DNA from: Trueperaceae bacterium
GTDB lineage: Bacteria > Deinococcota > Deinococci > Deinococcales > Trueperaceae
Assembly: GCA_024636105.1 (NCBI GenBank)
Contig: JAGXHO010000081.1
Location: 1 to 7,144, forward strand
Direction: 5' to 3'
DNA length: 7,144 nucleotides
Positions 1 to 7,144 of the stretch are shown in pieces. The stretch's first letter is position 1. Each line of letters starts with the position of its first letter. The notes under the pieces were generated by a model. The model searched no databases and was not told where the DNA came from. It worked only from the letters and a program-made list of their open reading frames with translations. A program made the translations under genes and the position numbers.

Positions 1-29
1 AACACACGGACAACGCTGAGGTATTCATG

Positions 30-58
30 GGTATAGCACCGGACCGGGCCGGTGTCAA
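30..58 (-). promoter_or_regulatory. Leftward sigma70-type promoter for a gene beyond the left edge
   Basis: On the minus strand a perfect -35 box, TTGACA (plus positions 53-58), is followed by a 17-bp spacer and the -10 box TATACC (30-35). Transcription would start near 22-24 and run out of the left end of the window. This is the best consensus promoter in the window. It implies a gene transcribed divergently from the ArsR-type regulator at 161. That gene cannot be seen, so its function is unknown. Confidence 0.6.
37..54. promoter_or_regulatory. Palindromic operator candidate inside the promoter spacer
   Basis: CACCGG (37-42) and CCGGTG (49-54) form a perfect 6-bp inverted repeat around a 6-base centre. 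The repeat lies between the -10 and -35 boxes of the leftward promoter and touches the -35 box. A protein bound there would block or distort the promoter. The divergent ArsR-type regulator at 161 is the obvious candidate, but that link is inferred from position only. Because it sits in the promoter, an operator is more likely than a terminator; it also lacks a T-run. Confidence 0.45.
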
Positions 59-121
59 CCCTAAGAAACGCGTACAGGACGACAAATGCACAGGTAGCGC
101 CGTCTTGGAGGCGTCGAAGCA

Positions 122-152
122 TTGCCTTAACCACAGTACTTCCTGCTATAGT
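122..152 (+). promoter_or_regulatory. Promoter of the ArsR-type regulator, leaderless layout
   Basis: An extended -10 box (TG at 144-145, TATAGT at 147-152) lies 8 bases before the ATG at 161. A weak -35 box, TTGCCT, is at 122-127 with a 19-bp spacer. Transcription would begin at or next to the ATG, so the mRNA would have no leader. No Shine-Dalgarno sequence lies at a useful distance. The reading frame has a TAG stop inside the -10 box (149-151), so the coding region cannot begin further upstream. Confidence 0.55.
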
Positions 153-160
153 TGGGCTCG

Positions 161-1183
161 ATGCCGCGCCGTCCGCCTGCCCCCGCCGACCCGACCACCA
201 CGCCCCCGCGTGCGAGCGCCACAGGCGACGGCGGCGCCCCGCTCGCGCTCGTCGTCGACGGTGCCGACGGGGCGCGGCTGCGCGCGGTCGCCAAAGCGCT
301 CACGTCGGAAGCGCGCTGGCGATTGCTGCATGCCCTGGGCGAGCAGCTGCACAACGTCGGCGAGCTCGCGGAGGCGCTCGCGATGCCGCCGTCGACGGTG
401 GCGATGCACCTCGACGTGCTGGAGGCGGCCGGGCTCGTCCGCAGCGAGTACGCCCCCGGTCGCCGCGGTCGCCAACGCGTGTGCCAGCGCGTGTTCGACC
501 AGGTGCGCGTCGACTTCCCGCGCGGCGCCGCAGCGCGCGAGCGTGCGATCGTCGAGACGAGCCTGCCGGTGGGCGCCTACTCGGACGCGCAGGTCGCGCC
601 GACGTGCGGCCTCGCCGGCCCCGAGGCGATCATCGGGCTGCTCGACGACGCCACCTCCTTCTACGAGCCCGACCATCTGCACGCGCAGCTGGTGTGGTTC
701 CGCCAGGGGAAGCTCACGTACCGCTTCCCCAACCGGCTGCCCCCGCGCACGCGCGCCGAGACGCTCTGGTTCAGCGCGGAGCTCTGCTCGGAGGCCCCCA
801 TGCACCACCACGACTGGCCCTCGGACGTGACCGTCTGGGTGAACGGCGTGCGGCTGGGGCACTGGACCAGCCCCGCCGACTTCGGCGGCCGGCGGGGGCA
901 GCTCACGCCAGCTTGGTGGGACACCCGCAACACCCAGCACGGGATGCTCAAGGAGTGGCGCGTCACCGAGGACGGCAGCTTCGTCGACGGCCTCCGCCTC
1001 GCGGACGTCACGATCGCCGACCTGGCGCTGGACGCCCACCCCTACGTGGAGGTGGGGATCGGCGTCGAGGCCGACGCCCACCACGTCGGGGGCCTCAACC
1101 TGTTCGGCCGTGGCTTCGGCAACTACCCTCAGGACCTGGTGCTGCGGGTGCGGCATCGGCCGGTGGAGCCCACCGCGGACTGA
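161..1183 (+). CDS. ArsR-like winged-helix regulator with large C-terminal sensor-like domain
   Basis: This 340-residue protein is probably a DNA-binding transcription factor. After a Pro/Ala-rich, probably disordered N-terminus (1-30), residues about 40-110 form an ArsR-type winged helix: a first helix around KALTSEARWRLLHAL, a helix-turn-helix across VGELAEALAMPPSTVAMHLDVLEAAGLV, and a basic wing (GRRGRQR, 100-106). The remaining 220 residues are a conserved-looking, Trp/His-rich domain with stretches such as LCSEAP, WPSDVTVWVNG, GHWTSPADFG and the end GRGFGNYPQDLVL. From memory this resembles the COG4189-type predicted regulators, sometimes found beside glycoside hydrolase genes, so the C-terminal part may sense a sugar or other small ligand; I could not verify this. 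ATG 161 is chosen because of the leaderless promoter. A TTG at 152 is the only alternative, since a TAG precedes it in frame. It is likely to act on the palindrome at 37-54. Confidence 0.8.
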   Translation: MPRRPPAPADPTTTPPRASATGDGGAPLALVVDGADGARLRAVAKALTSEARWRLLHALGEQLHNVGELAEALAMPPSTVAMHLDVLEAAGLVRSEYAPGRRGRQRVCQRVFDQVRVDFPRGAAARERAIVETSLPVGAYSDAQVAPTCGLAGPEAIIGLLDDATSFYEPDHLHAQLVWFRQGKLTYRFPNRLPPRTRAETLWFSAELCSEAPMHHHDWPSDVTVWVNGVRLGHWTSPADFGGRRGQLTPAWWDTRNTQHGMLKEWRVTEDGSFVDGLRLADVTIADLALDAHPYVEVGIGVEADAHHVGGLNLFGRGFGNYPQDLVLRVRHRPVEPTAD

Positions 1184-1187
1184 CCCG

Positions 1188-1466
1188 TCACCGCACGACC
1201 ACGACCTCGATGTCCTCCACCACGCCGTCCCAAGCACGGTCGGCCGTGAACGGCACGAAGGCCATCCCCTCCGCGATCAGCGCTTCGGCGAGCCCCACGA
1301 CCTCGGCATCGTGTCGGGCCGCGACCTGCACCACCTCCGACCAGTTGACCGTCGACACCGCGCTGCCCTCCAGCGGTACGGCGTCGAACCCGACCTCGCG
1401 GAACAGCACGGCCAACAGGGCCGAAGCGTCCAGGACGCGCTGAGGAGCTTCGCCGTACGCGCTCAT
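1188..1466 (-). CDS. vapC: PIN-domain (VapC-like) toxin, internally shortened
   Basis: PIN-domain toxins are Mg-dependent ribonucleases held inactive by a partner antitoxin. This 92-residue protein starts with the PIN signature VLDASALLAVL (Asp13) and continues with STVNWSEVVQ, which holds the conserved Glu44. It ends with TADRAW (Asp76) and the usual beta-strand finish EVVVVR. Family members of this type are about 120-130 residues. The block between the 'VPF' strand and 'TADRAW', which normally carries the GLSxGDRACLALA helix with a catalytic Asp, is missing: VPF (71-73) runs straight into TADRAW. The frame is intact, so this looks like a clean in-frame deletion of about 35-40 residues and the product is probably not an active nuclease. 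Its ATG overlaps the antitoxin stop by 4 bases (ATGA) and there is no Shine-Dalgarno sequence, so translation should be coupled. Confidence 0.8.
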   Translation of the reverse strand: MSAYGEAPQRVLDASALLAVLFREVGFDAVPLEGSAVSTVNWSEVVQVAARHDAEVVGLAEALIAEGMAFVPFTADRAWDGVVEDIEVVVVR

Positions 1467-1753
1467 GCCGGCTCGTCCGAACCTTCGATCTCGGCTGCCT
1501 CACGCCGGGCCTCGGCGCGCCGCTGCTCGAGGAGTTCGTCGACGACGCTCCGCTCCCCGATGGCCGGCCGGAACCGCGCGAGCAGGCTCGCCCGCGCTTC
1601 CGCGCGCGGGGCCAGCACGAGCCGGCCGTTCTCGACCGAGGCCACCAAGGGATCCCCGACCTCGAGGCCGAGCTCGCGCCGGAAGTGCGCCGGCAGGACG
1701 ACCCTGCCCTGAGGGCCGAGGCGAAGCCGGACGAACGCTGCACGGTCTGCCAT
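1463..1753 (-). CDS. vapB: AbrB/MazE-fold antitoxin of a VapBC-type pair
   Basis: This 96-residue protein has a SpoVT/AbrB swapped-hairpin DNA-binding domain at about residues 7-50. The hallmark is LGPQGRVVLPAHFRRELGLEVGDPLVASVENGRLVLAP, with the 'GRVVLP' turn and the 'LGLEVGD' loop. A charged, helical C-terminal tail follows (DELLEQRRAEARREAAE), the kind that wraps the PIN toxin. Antitoxins of this class neutralise the toxin and repress their own promoter. The frame is open far upstream (to about 2014), but the AbrB domain begins within six residues of the ATG at 1753 and the extension would run into rfbB, so 1753 is chosen. The gene precedes the toxin with a 4-base overlap, the standard order. 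A dyad at 1773-1803 may be its operator. No strong Shine-Dalgarno sequence is visible; AGAAG eight bases upstream is weak. Confidence 0.85.
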   Translation of the reverse strand: MADRAAFVRLRLGPQGRVVLPAHFRRELGLEVGDPLVASVENGRLVLAPRAEARASLLARFRPAIGERSVVDELLEQRRAEARREAAEIEGSDEPA

Positions 1754-1772
1754 ATCTACGTCTTCTAGCCGA

Positions 1773-1803
1773 GTGTCTCTTAAGCTGGTACTTACTTCGA
1801 CAC
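1773..1803. promoter_or_regulatory. Interrupted dyad upstream of the antitoxin, candidate operator
   Basis: Two nested inverted repeats share almost the same centre: an outer pair GTGTC (1773-1777) and GACAC (1799-1803), and an inner pair TAAG (1781-1784) and CTTA (1791-1794). The dyad lies 20-50 bases upstream of the antitoxin ATG, where autorepressing antitoxins usually bind. It could also affect rfbB, which is divergent. The arms are short, so chance is possible. A further small repeat, CTTCG/CGAAG (1795-1808), overlaps its edge. Confidence 0.3.
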
Positions 1804-1877
1804 CGAAGCGCTCTCCGTCGATCGCGGTCCCTCGTTCATGCCCGCATCGCAGCGCCGGTCGAACGACGCGCCGCCCG

Positions 1878-1883
1878 TACAAT
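1878..1883 (+). promoter_or_regulatory. -10 box of the rfbBA promoter, leaderless layout
   Basis: TACAAT at 1878-1883 matches the sigma70 -10 consensus at five of six bases and lies 6 bases before the rfbB ATG at 1890. It stands out in an otherwise GC-rich stretch. Transcription would start at or beside the ATG, and no Shine-Dalgarno sequence is present. No convincing -35 box lies 16-18 bases upstream. The site sits in the 136-bp gap between the divergent antitoxin and rfbB genes. Confidence 0.5.
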
Positions 1884-1889
1884 GCGCCC

Positions 1890-2960
1890 ATGCCCAACAG
1901 CCCTAGGCCCACCTCCACCCTGGTGACCGGCGGCGCCGGCTTCATCGGCAGCGCGGTGGTGCGCGACGTCCTCGCCCGCACCGACGGTCCGGTCGTGGTC
2001 CTCGACGCGCTCACCTACGCCGGTGGCCGCGACAACCTCCCCGACGACCCGCGGGTGGTGCTGATCGAGGCCGACGTCGCCGACTCGGCCGCGGTCGGGC
2101 ATGCCTTCGAAGCCCACCCACCGGCGCGCGTGCTGCACCTCGCGGCCGAGAGCCATGTCGACCGCAGCATCGACGGCCCGATGGCGTTCGTGCATACCAA
2201 CCTCGTCGGCACCGCGGTCCTGCTCGAGGCCGCCCGCGCGCACTTGGCGGCGCACGGCGACGAGGCCCGCGCGGCCTTCCGCTTCGTGCACGTGAGCACC
2301 GACGAGGTGTTCGGCAGCCTCGGCGACGCCGGCGCGTTCGACACGAGCACCCCCTACGACCCGCGCAGCCCCTATAGCGCGAGCAAGGCGGGGAGCGACC
2401 ACCTGGCGCGCGCCTGGGGCCACACCTTCGGGCTGCCGGTGGTGGTGACGAACTGCAGCAACAACTACGGCCCGCGCCAGCACCCCGAGAAGCTGATCCC
2501 GCACATGATCCTGCGCGCGCTGGCCGGCGAGCCGCTGCCGGTCTACGGGCGCGGCCTCAACGTGCGCGACTGGCTCCACGTCGACGACCACGCGCGCGGC
2601 CTCGTCGACGCGGCGCTCATGGGCACGCCAGGCGCCACCTACCTGTTCGGCGGCGGCGCGGAGCGCACCAACCTCGACGTGGTCCGCACCCTCTGCATGC
2701 TCCTCGACGACCGCCGGCCCGACGCGGCGCCGCACGAGGACCTGATCGCCTTCGTCACCGACCGCCCCGGCCACGACCACCGCTACGCGATCGACGCGGC
2801 GAGCGCCCTGCGCGGCCTCGGCTGGGCGCCCGCGCGCACCTTCGAGGAGGGGCTAGCCGAGACCGTCGACTGGTTCCTGGCCCATGCCGACTGGGTGCGG
2901 CGGCGCGTCGGCGCGGACGGGCTGAAGCGCATCGGCACCATGGCGGCAGGCGGCGCGTGA
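1890..2960 (+). CDS. rfbB: dTDP-glucose 4,6-dehydratase
   Basis: RfbB (RmlB) converts dTDP-glucose to dTDP-4-keto-6-deoxyglucose using bound NAD, the second step of dTDP-rhamnose and other deoxysugar synthesis, in the cytoplasm. The 356 residues fit the family size. Residues 11-20 ([10 protein letters not shown]) are the NAD-binding Rossmann loop of extended short-chain dehydrogenases. [10 protein letters not shown] (84-93) is a family signature. STDEVFG (136-142) holds the catalytic Thr-Asp-Glu set, and YSASK (162-166) is the active-site Tyr/Lys pair. [14 protein letters not shown] (191-204) is the sugar-nucleotide binding signature. ATG 1890 is preferred over an in-frame GTG at 1773 because the extra 39 residues show no family similarity and 1890 fits the leaderless promoter. 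The last codon overlaps rfbA by 4 bases (GTGA), so the two are co-translated. No key residue is missing. Confidence 0.95.
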   Translation: MPNSPRPTSTLVTGGAGFIGSAVVRDVLARTDGPVVVLDALTYAGGRDNLPDDPRVVLIEADVADSAAVGHAFEAHPPARVLHLAAESHVDRSIDGPMAFVHTNLVGTAVLLEAARAHLAAHGDEARAAFRFVHVSTDEVFGSLGDAGAFDTSTPYDPRSPYSASKAGSDHLARAWGHTFGLPVVVTNCSNNYGPRQHPEKLIPHMILRALAGEPLPVYGRGLNVRDWLHVDDHARGLVDAALMGTPGATYLFGGGAERTNLDVVRTLCMLLDDRRPDAAPHEDLIAFVTDRPGHDHRYAIDAASALRGLGWAPARTFEEGLAETVDWFLAHADWVRRRVGADGLKRIGTMAAGGA

Positions 2961-3850
2961 GCGTGGCGACGGTGGTCCAGGAGCGCCGCGGCATCGTCCT
3001 GGCCGGTGGATCGGGTACACGCTTGCATCCTGCAACTTTGGCAATTAGTAAACAATTGCTACCTGTCTACGACAAGCCGATGGTCTACTACCCGCTCTCG
3101 GTGCTGATGCTGGCCGGGATCCGCGAGGTGCTGATCATCAGCACGCCACACGATCTGCCGCTCTTCGAGCGGCTCCTGGGCGACGGGTCGGCCTGGGGGA
3201 TGCGCATCGCCTACGCCGAGCAACCGCGCCCCGAGGGCCTGGCTCAGGCGCTCACCATCGCCGAGCCGTTCCTGGACGGTCGCCCCAGCGCGCTCGTCTT
3301 GGGCGACAACCTGTTCTTCGGTTACGGCTTCACCGAGCGCCTGAAGCGCGCGAACGCGCGCCAGGAGGGTGCCACCGTCTTCGGCTACCGGGTCGAGGAC
3401 GCCCGTCGCTACGGCGTGGTCGCCTACGGCCCCGACGGCGTCGCGACCGACCTGGTCGAGAAGCCCGAGCATCCGCCCAGCGACGTCGCGGTGACCGGCC
3501 TGTACTTCTACGACGCCCACGCGCCGGCGTACGCCCGCGCGCAGGTGCCCAGCGCCCGCGGCGAGCTCGAGATCACCGACCTCAACCGCCGCTACCTGCG
3601 GCAGGGGCAGCTGCACGTGGAGGAGCTCGGCCGCGGCTTCGCCTGGCTCGACACCGGCACCCACGAGAGCCTGCTGCAGGCGGCCACCTTCGTCGAGACC
3701 GTCGAGCAGCGCCAGGGGCTCAAGATCGGGGCGCCCGAGGAGGTCGCCTGGCGCAACGGCTGGATCGACGATGCGGCGCTGCGCGCGCTGGCCGAACCGC
3801 TCGCGAAGACGGCGTACGGGCGGTACCTGTTGCGGCTGCTCGAGCGCTGA
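2957..3850 (+). CDS. rfbA: Glucose-1-phosphate thymidylyltransferase
   Basis: RfbA (RmlA) joins glucose-1-phosphate and dTTP to give dTDP-glucose and pyrophosphate, the substrate of the preceding RfbB. The 297-residue length fits the tetrameric RmlA type. The nucleotidyltransferase signature is LAGGSGTRL (15-23), followed by [12 protein letters not shown] (31-42). LGDNLFFG (115-122) holds the metal-binding Asp117. VEKP (167-170), GLYFYD (181-186), EITDLN (205-210) and [10 protein letters not shown] (230-239) are further family motifs. The start is a GTG overlapping the rfbB stop (GTGA), with only a weak AGG upstream, so translation is probably coupled. Codons 21-36 are strikingly AT-rich and unlike the rest of the gene, although the protein they encode is perfectly ordinary. 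No rmlC or rmlD follows; the operon appears to end at the hairpin at 3862. Confidence 0.95.
   Translation: MSVATVVQERRGIVLAGGSGTRLHPATLAISKQLLPVYDKPMVYYPLSVLMLAGIREVLIISTPHDLPLFERLLGDGSAWGMRIAYAEQPRPEGLAQALTIAEPFLDGRPSALVLGDNLFFGYGFTERLKRANARQEGATVFGYRVEDARRYGVVAYGPDGVATDLVEKPEHPPSDVAVTGLYFYDAHAPAYARAQVPSARGELEITDLNRRYLRQGQLHVEELGRGFAWLDTGTHESLLQAATFVETVEQRQGLKIGAPEEVAWRNGWIDDAALRALAEPLAKTAYGRYLLRLLER
3017..3064 (+). other. AT-rich, rare-codon patch inside rfbA with two inverted repeats
   Basis: Codons 21-36 of rfbA ([16 protein letters not shown]) use ACA, TTG, CAT, CCT, GCA, ACT, ATT, AGT, AAA, CAA and CTA. Almost every codon in the rest of the gene ends in G or C. Counted by hand, 3016-3066 has 21 G/C in 51 bases (41%), and the core 3031-3060 has 10 in 30. 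The patch contains TTGCA-tcc-TGCAA (3023-3035) and GCAATT-agtaaac-AATTGC (3041-3059). The boundaries are sharp on both sides. It may be a recombination tract, a selected RNA or DNA element, or an error; the sequence does not decide. Confidence 0.75.
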
Positions 3851-3861
3851 GCACACCAAGC

Positions 3862-3891
3862 CGCGCGCCCACCGTTCCCGGTGGGCGCGCG
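3862..3891. terminator. Strong hairpin between convergent genes, likely bidirectional terminator
   Basis: A perfect 12-bp GC-rich stem (CGCGCGCCCACC at 3862-3873, GGTGGGCGCGCG at 3880-3891) closes on a 6-base loop, GTTCCC. It begins 11 bases after the rfbA stop and faces the 3' end of the minus-strand protease gene. Neither strand has a T-run after the stem, so it is not a textbook intrinsic terminator. Position and stability still favour a role in termination or in protecting mRNA 3' ends. Confidence 0.6.
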
Positions 3892-3906
3892 CGACTCGGT
3901 GCGGGG

Positions 3907-3929
3907 GGGCGCCGCCAAGCGGCGCGCCC
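3907..3929 (-). terminator. Second hairpin next to the protease stop codon
   Basis: CGCCGC (3910-3915) and GCGGCG (3919-3924) form a 6-bp stem around a CAA loop. GGG (3907-3909) and CCC (3927-3929) extend it across a 2-base bulge. It starts directly after the protease stop on the minus strand and may be that operon's own 3' hairpin. It is preceded on the plus strand by a run of seven G (3903-3909). There is no T-run. Confidence 0.35.
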
Positions 3930-3930
3930 G

Positions 3931-6657
<2,727 letters not shown>

Positions 6658-6659
6658 GG

Positions 6660-7144
6660 TCAGTCCTCCGTCGTCGGGCCGACGTAGTAGTAGTCGGCCA
6701 GGTCGAAGCGCGCACCGTCGGTGAAGACGGCGTCGGGGTCGAGCGCCCCCCTGCGGGCGACGACGTAGACGCCCACGTCCTCGCCGACCTCGAGCGCACC
6801 GGTCAGGGCGACGTCGACGGGGCTGGCGGTGCCGGCGGCCAAGCCGTTCACGGCCGCGACGCCCTGCCCGTAGGCCTCGACCTCGTAGCTCGTGTCGGCG
6901 TCGGCCGCGAAGGCGACGCTCAGGCTGGTGCGGTCGACCGAGGCGTCCGCGGCGGAGACCACGGGCATCTCGACTGTGTCCGTCGGGTCGGCGGCGCGCA
7001 CGAGGGTGGCGCCGGGGAAGGCGAAGGTCCAGTCGCCCTCGAGCGCGTCGGCGGTGCCGATGGCGGCGTCCGAGGCCACGACGTCGGTCGCGAACCCGGC
7101 GGCTTGGAGCCGCGCTGCGGCGAGCCCAACCCCATCGCCGAAGT
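6660..7144 (-). CDS. Unrecognised protein, C-terminal part, upstream cistron of the protease
   Basis: The frame is open from the right edge to the stop at 6660-6662, giving 160 visible residues; the true start is probably outside the window. A GTG at 7079 is a possible internal start but has no special support. The protein is Ala/Asp/Val-rich with alternating hydrophobic and polar residues (for example SLSVAFAADADTSYEVEAYG and VGVYVVARRGALDP), which suggests beta-strands. It ends in an aromatic DLADYYYVGP stretch. There are no cysteines, no membrane segment and no motif I recognise. Codon use is as GC-rich as that of its neighbours. The stop is 2 bases from the protease GTG, and the protease's ribosome-binding site lies inside this gene's last codons, so the two are almost certainly one operon. 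An extracytoplasmic partner of the protease is plausible but not shown. Confidence 0.65.
   Translation of the reverse strand, partial: FGDGVGLAAARLQAAGFATDVVASDAAIGTADALEGDWTFAFPGATLVRAADPTDTVEMPVVSAADASVDRTSLSVAFAADADTSYEVEAYGQGVAAVNGLAAGTASPVDVALTGALEVGEDVGVYVVARRGALDPDAVFTDGARFDLADYYYVGPTTED
6664..6669 (-). promoter_or_regulatory. Ribosome-binding site that fixes the protease GTG start
   Basis: GGAGGA on the minus strand lies six bases before the GTG at 6657 and overlaps the last codons of the upstream gene. It is the clearest Shine-Dalgarno sequence at any start in the window. It contrasts with the leaderless starts of rfbB and the regulator, as expected for an internal gene of an operon. 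Confidence 0.75.

Noticed and set aside
85..123. AATGC/GCATT inverted repeat in the left intergenic region
   Set aside because: Five-base arms separated by 29 bases are expected by chance.
146..1237. A 363-codon frame antisense to the regulator
   Set aside because: It is Val/Gly/Arg-rich with no family motif, whereas the plus strand encodes a clear winged helix and conserved domain.
27..1443. Open frames starting at 27 and 52 on the plus strand
   Set aside because: Both become Arg/Ala/Pro-rich nonsense across the ArsR-type regulator. The start at 27 also lies inside the leftward promoter.
1773..1889. Start of rfbB at the GTG at 1773
   Set aside because: The extra 39 residues are unlike the family, and the TACAAT box lies just before the ATG at 1890.
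1754..2014. N-terminal extension of the antitoxin up to 2014
   Set aside because: The added residues show no family similarity, would overlap rfbB, and the AbrB domain already begins just after the ATG at 1753.

Overview
The window is high-GC DNA (roughly 70% by eye) with closely packed genes and looks like an ordinary chromosomal stretch of a high-GC bacterium. Two genes have a TAnnnT-type -10 box ending 6-8 bases before the ATG, with no Shine-Dalgarno sequence. That leaderless layout is typical of Deinococcota (Deinococcus/Truepera type) and also occurs in Actinobacteria. I favour Deinococcota, but the sequence alone does not prove it.

Layout. Positions 1-160 are a regulatory intergenic region. 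It carries a strong leftward promoter (TTGACA, 17-bp spacer, TATACC on the minus strand) with a palindrome in the spacer, and a rightward promoter for an ArsR-type regulator at 161-1183 (+). Tail to tail with the regulator, 4 bp away, is a minus-strand toxin-antitoxin pair: an AbrB/MazE-fold antitoxin (1463-1753) and a PIN-domain toxin (1188-1466), overlapping by 4 bases. The toxin appears to have lost the middle of its PIN domain in frame. Next comes a two-gene nucleotide-sugar operon on the plus strand: rfbB (dTDP-glucose 4,6-dehydratase, 1890-2960) and rfbA (glucose-1-phosphate thymidylyltransferase, 2957-3850), also overlapping by 4 bases. Hairpins at 3862-3929 separate it from a convergent minus-strand pair. 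That pair is a secreted subtilisin-family lipoprotein protease (3931-6657) and, upstream of it and running off the right edge, an unrecognised protein (6660-7144) whose stop codon is 2 bases from the protease start.

How the genes work together. RfbA makes dTDP-glucose from glucose-1-phosphate and dTTP. RfbB converts it to dTDP-4-keto-6-deoxyglucose, the precursor of dTDP-rhamnose and other deoxysugars of the cell surface. The later enzymes (RmlC, RmlD) are not in the window. The protease and its upstream partner are probably co-translated envelope proteins. The ArsR-type regulator probably controls the divergent gene just off the left edge.

Most worth a second look: the internally deleted PIN toxin; a sharply AT-rich, rare-codon patch inside the nucleotide-binding motif of rfbA; the promoter-embedded palindrome at the left edge; and a protease whose lipid anchor lies on its removable propeptide. 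I found no RNA genes, CRISPR arrays or insertion sequences, and no complete novel defence-type system.
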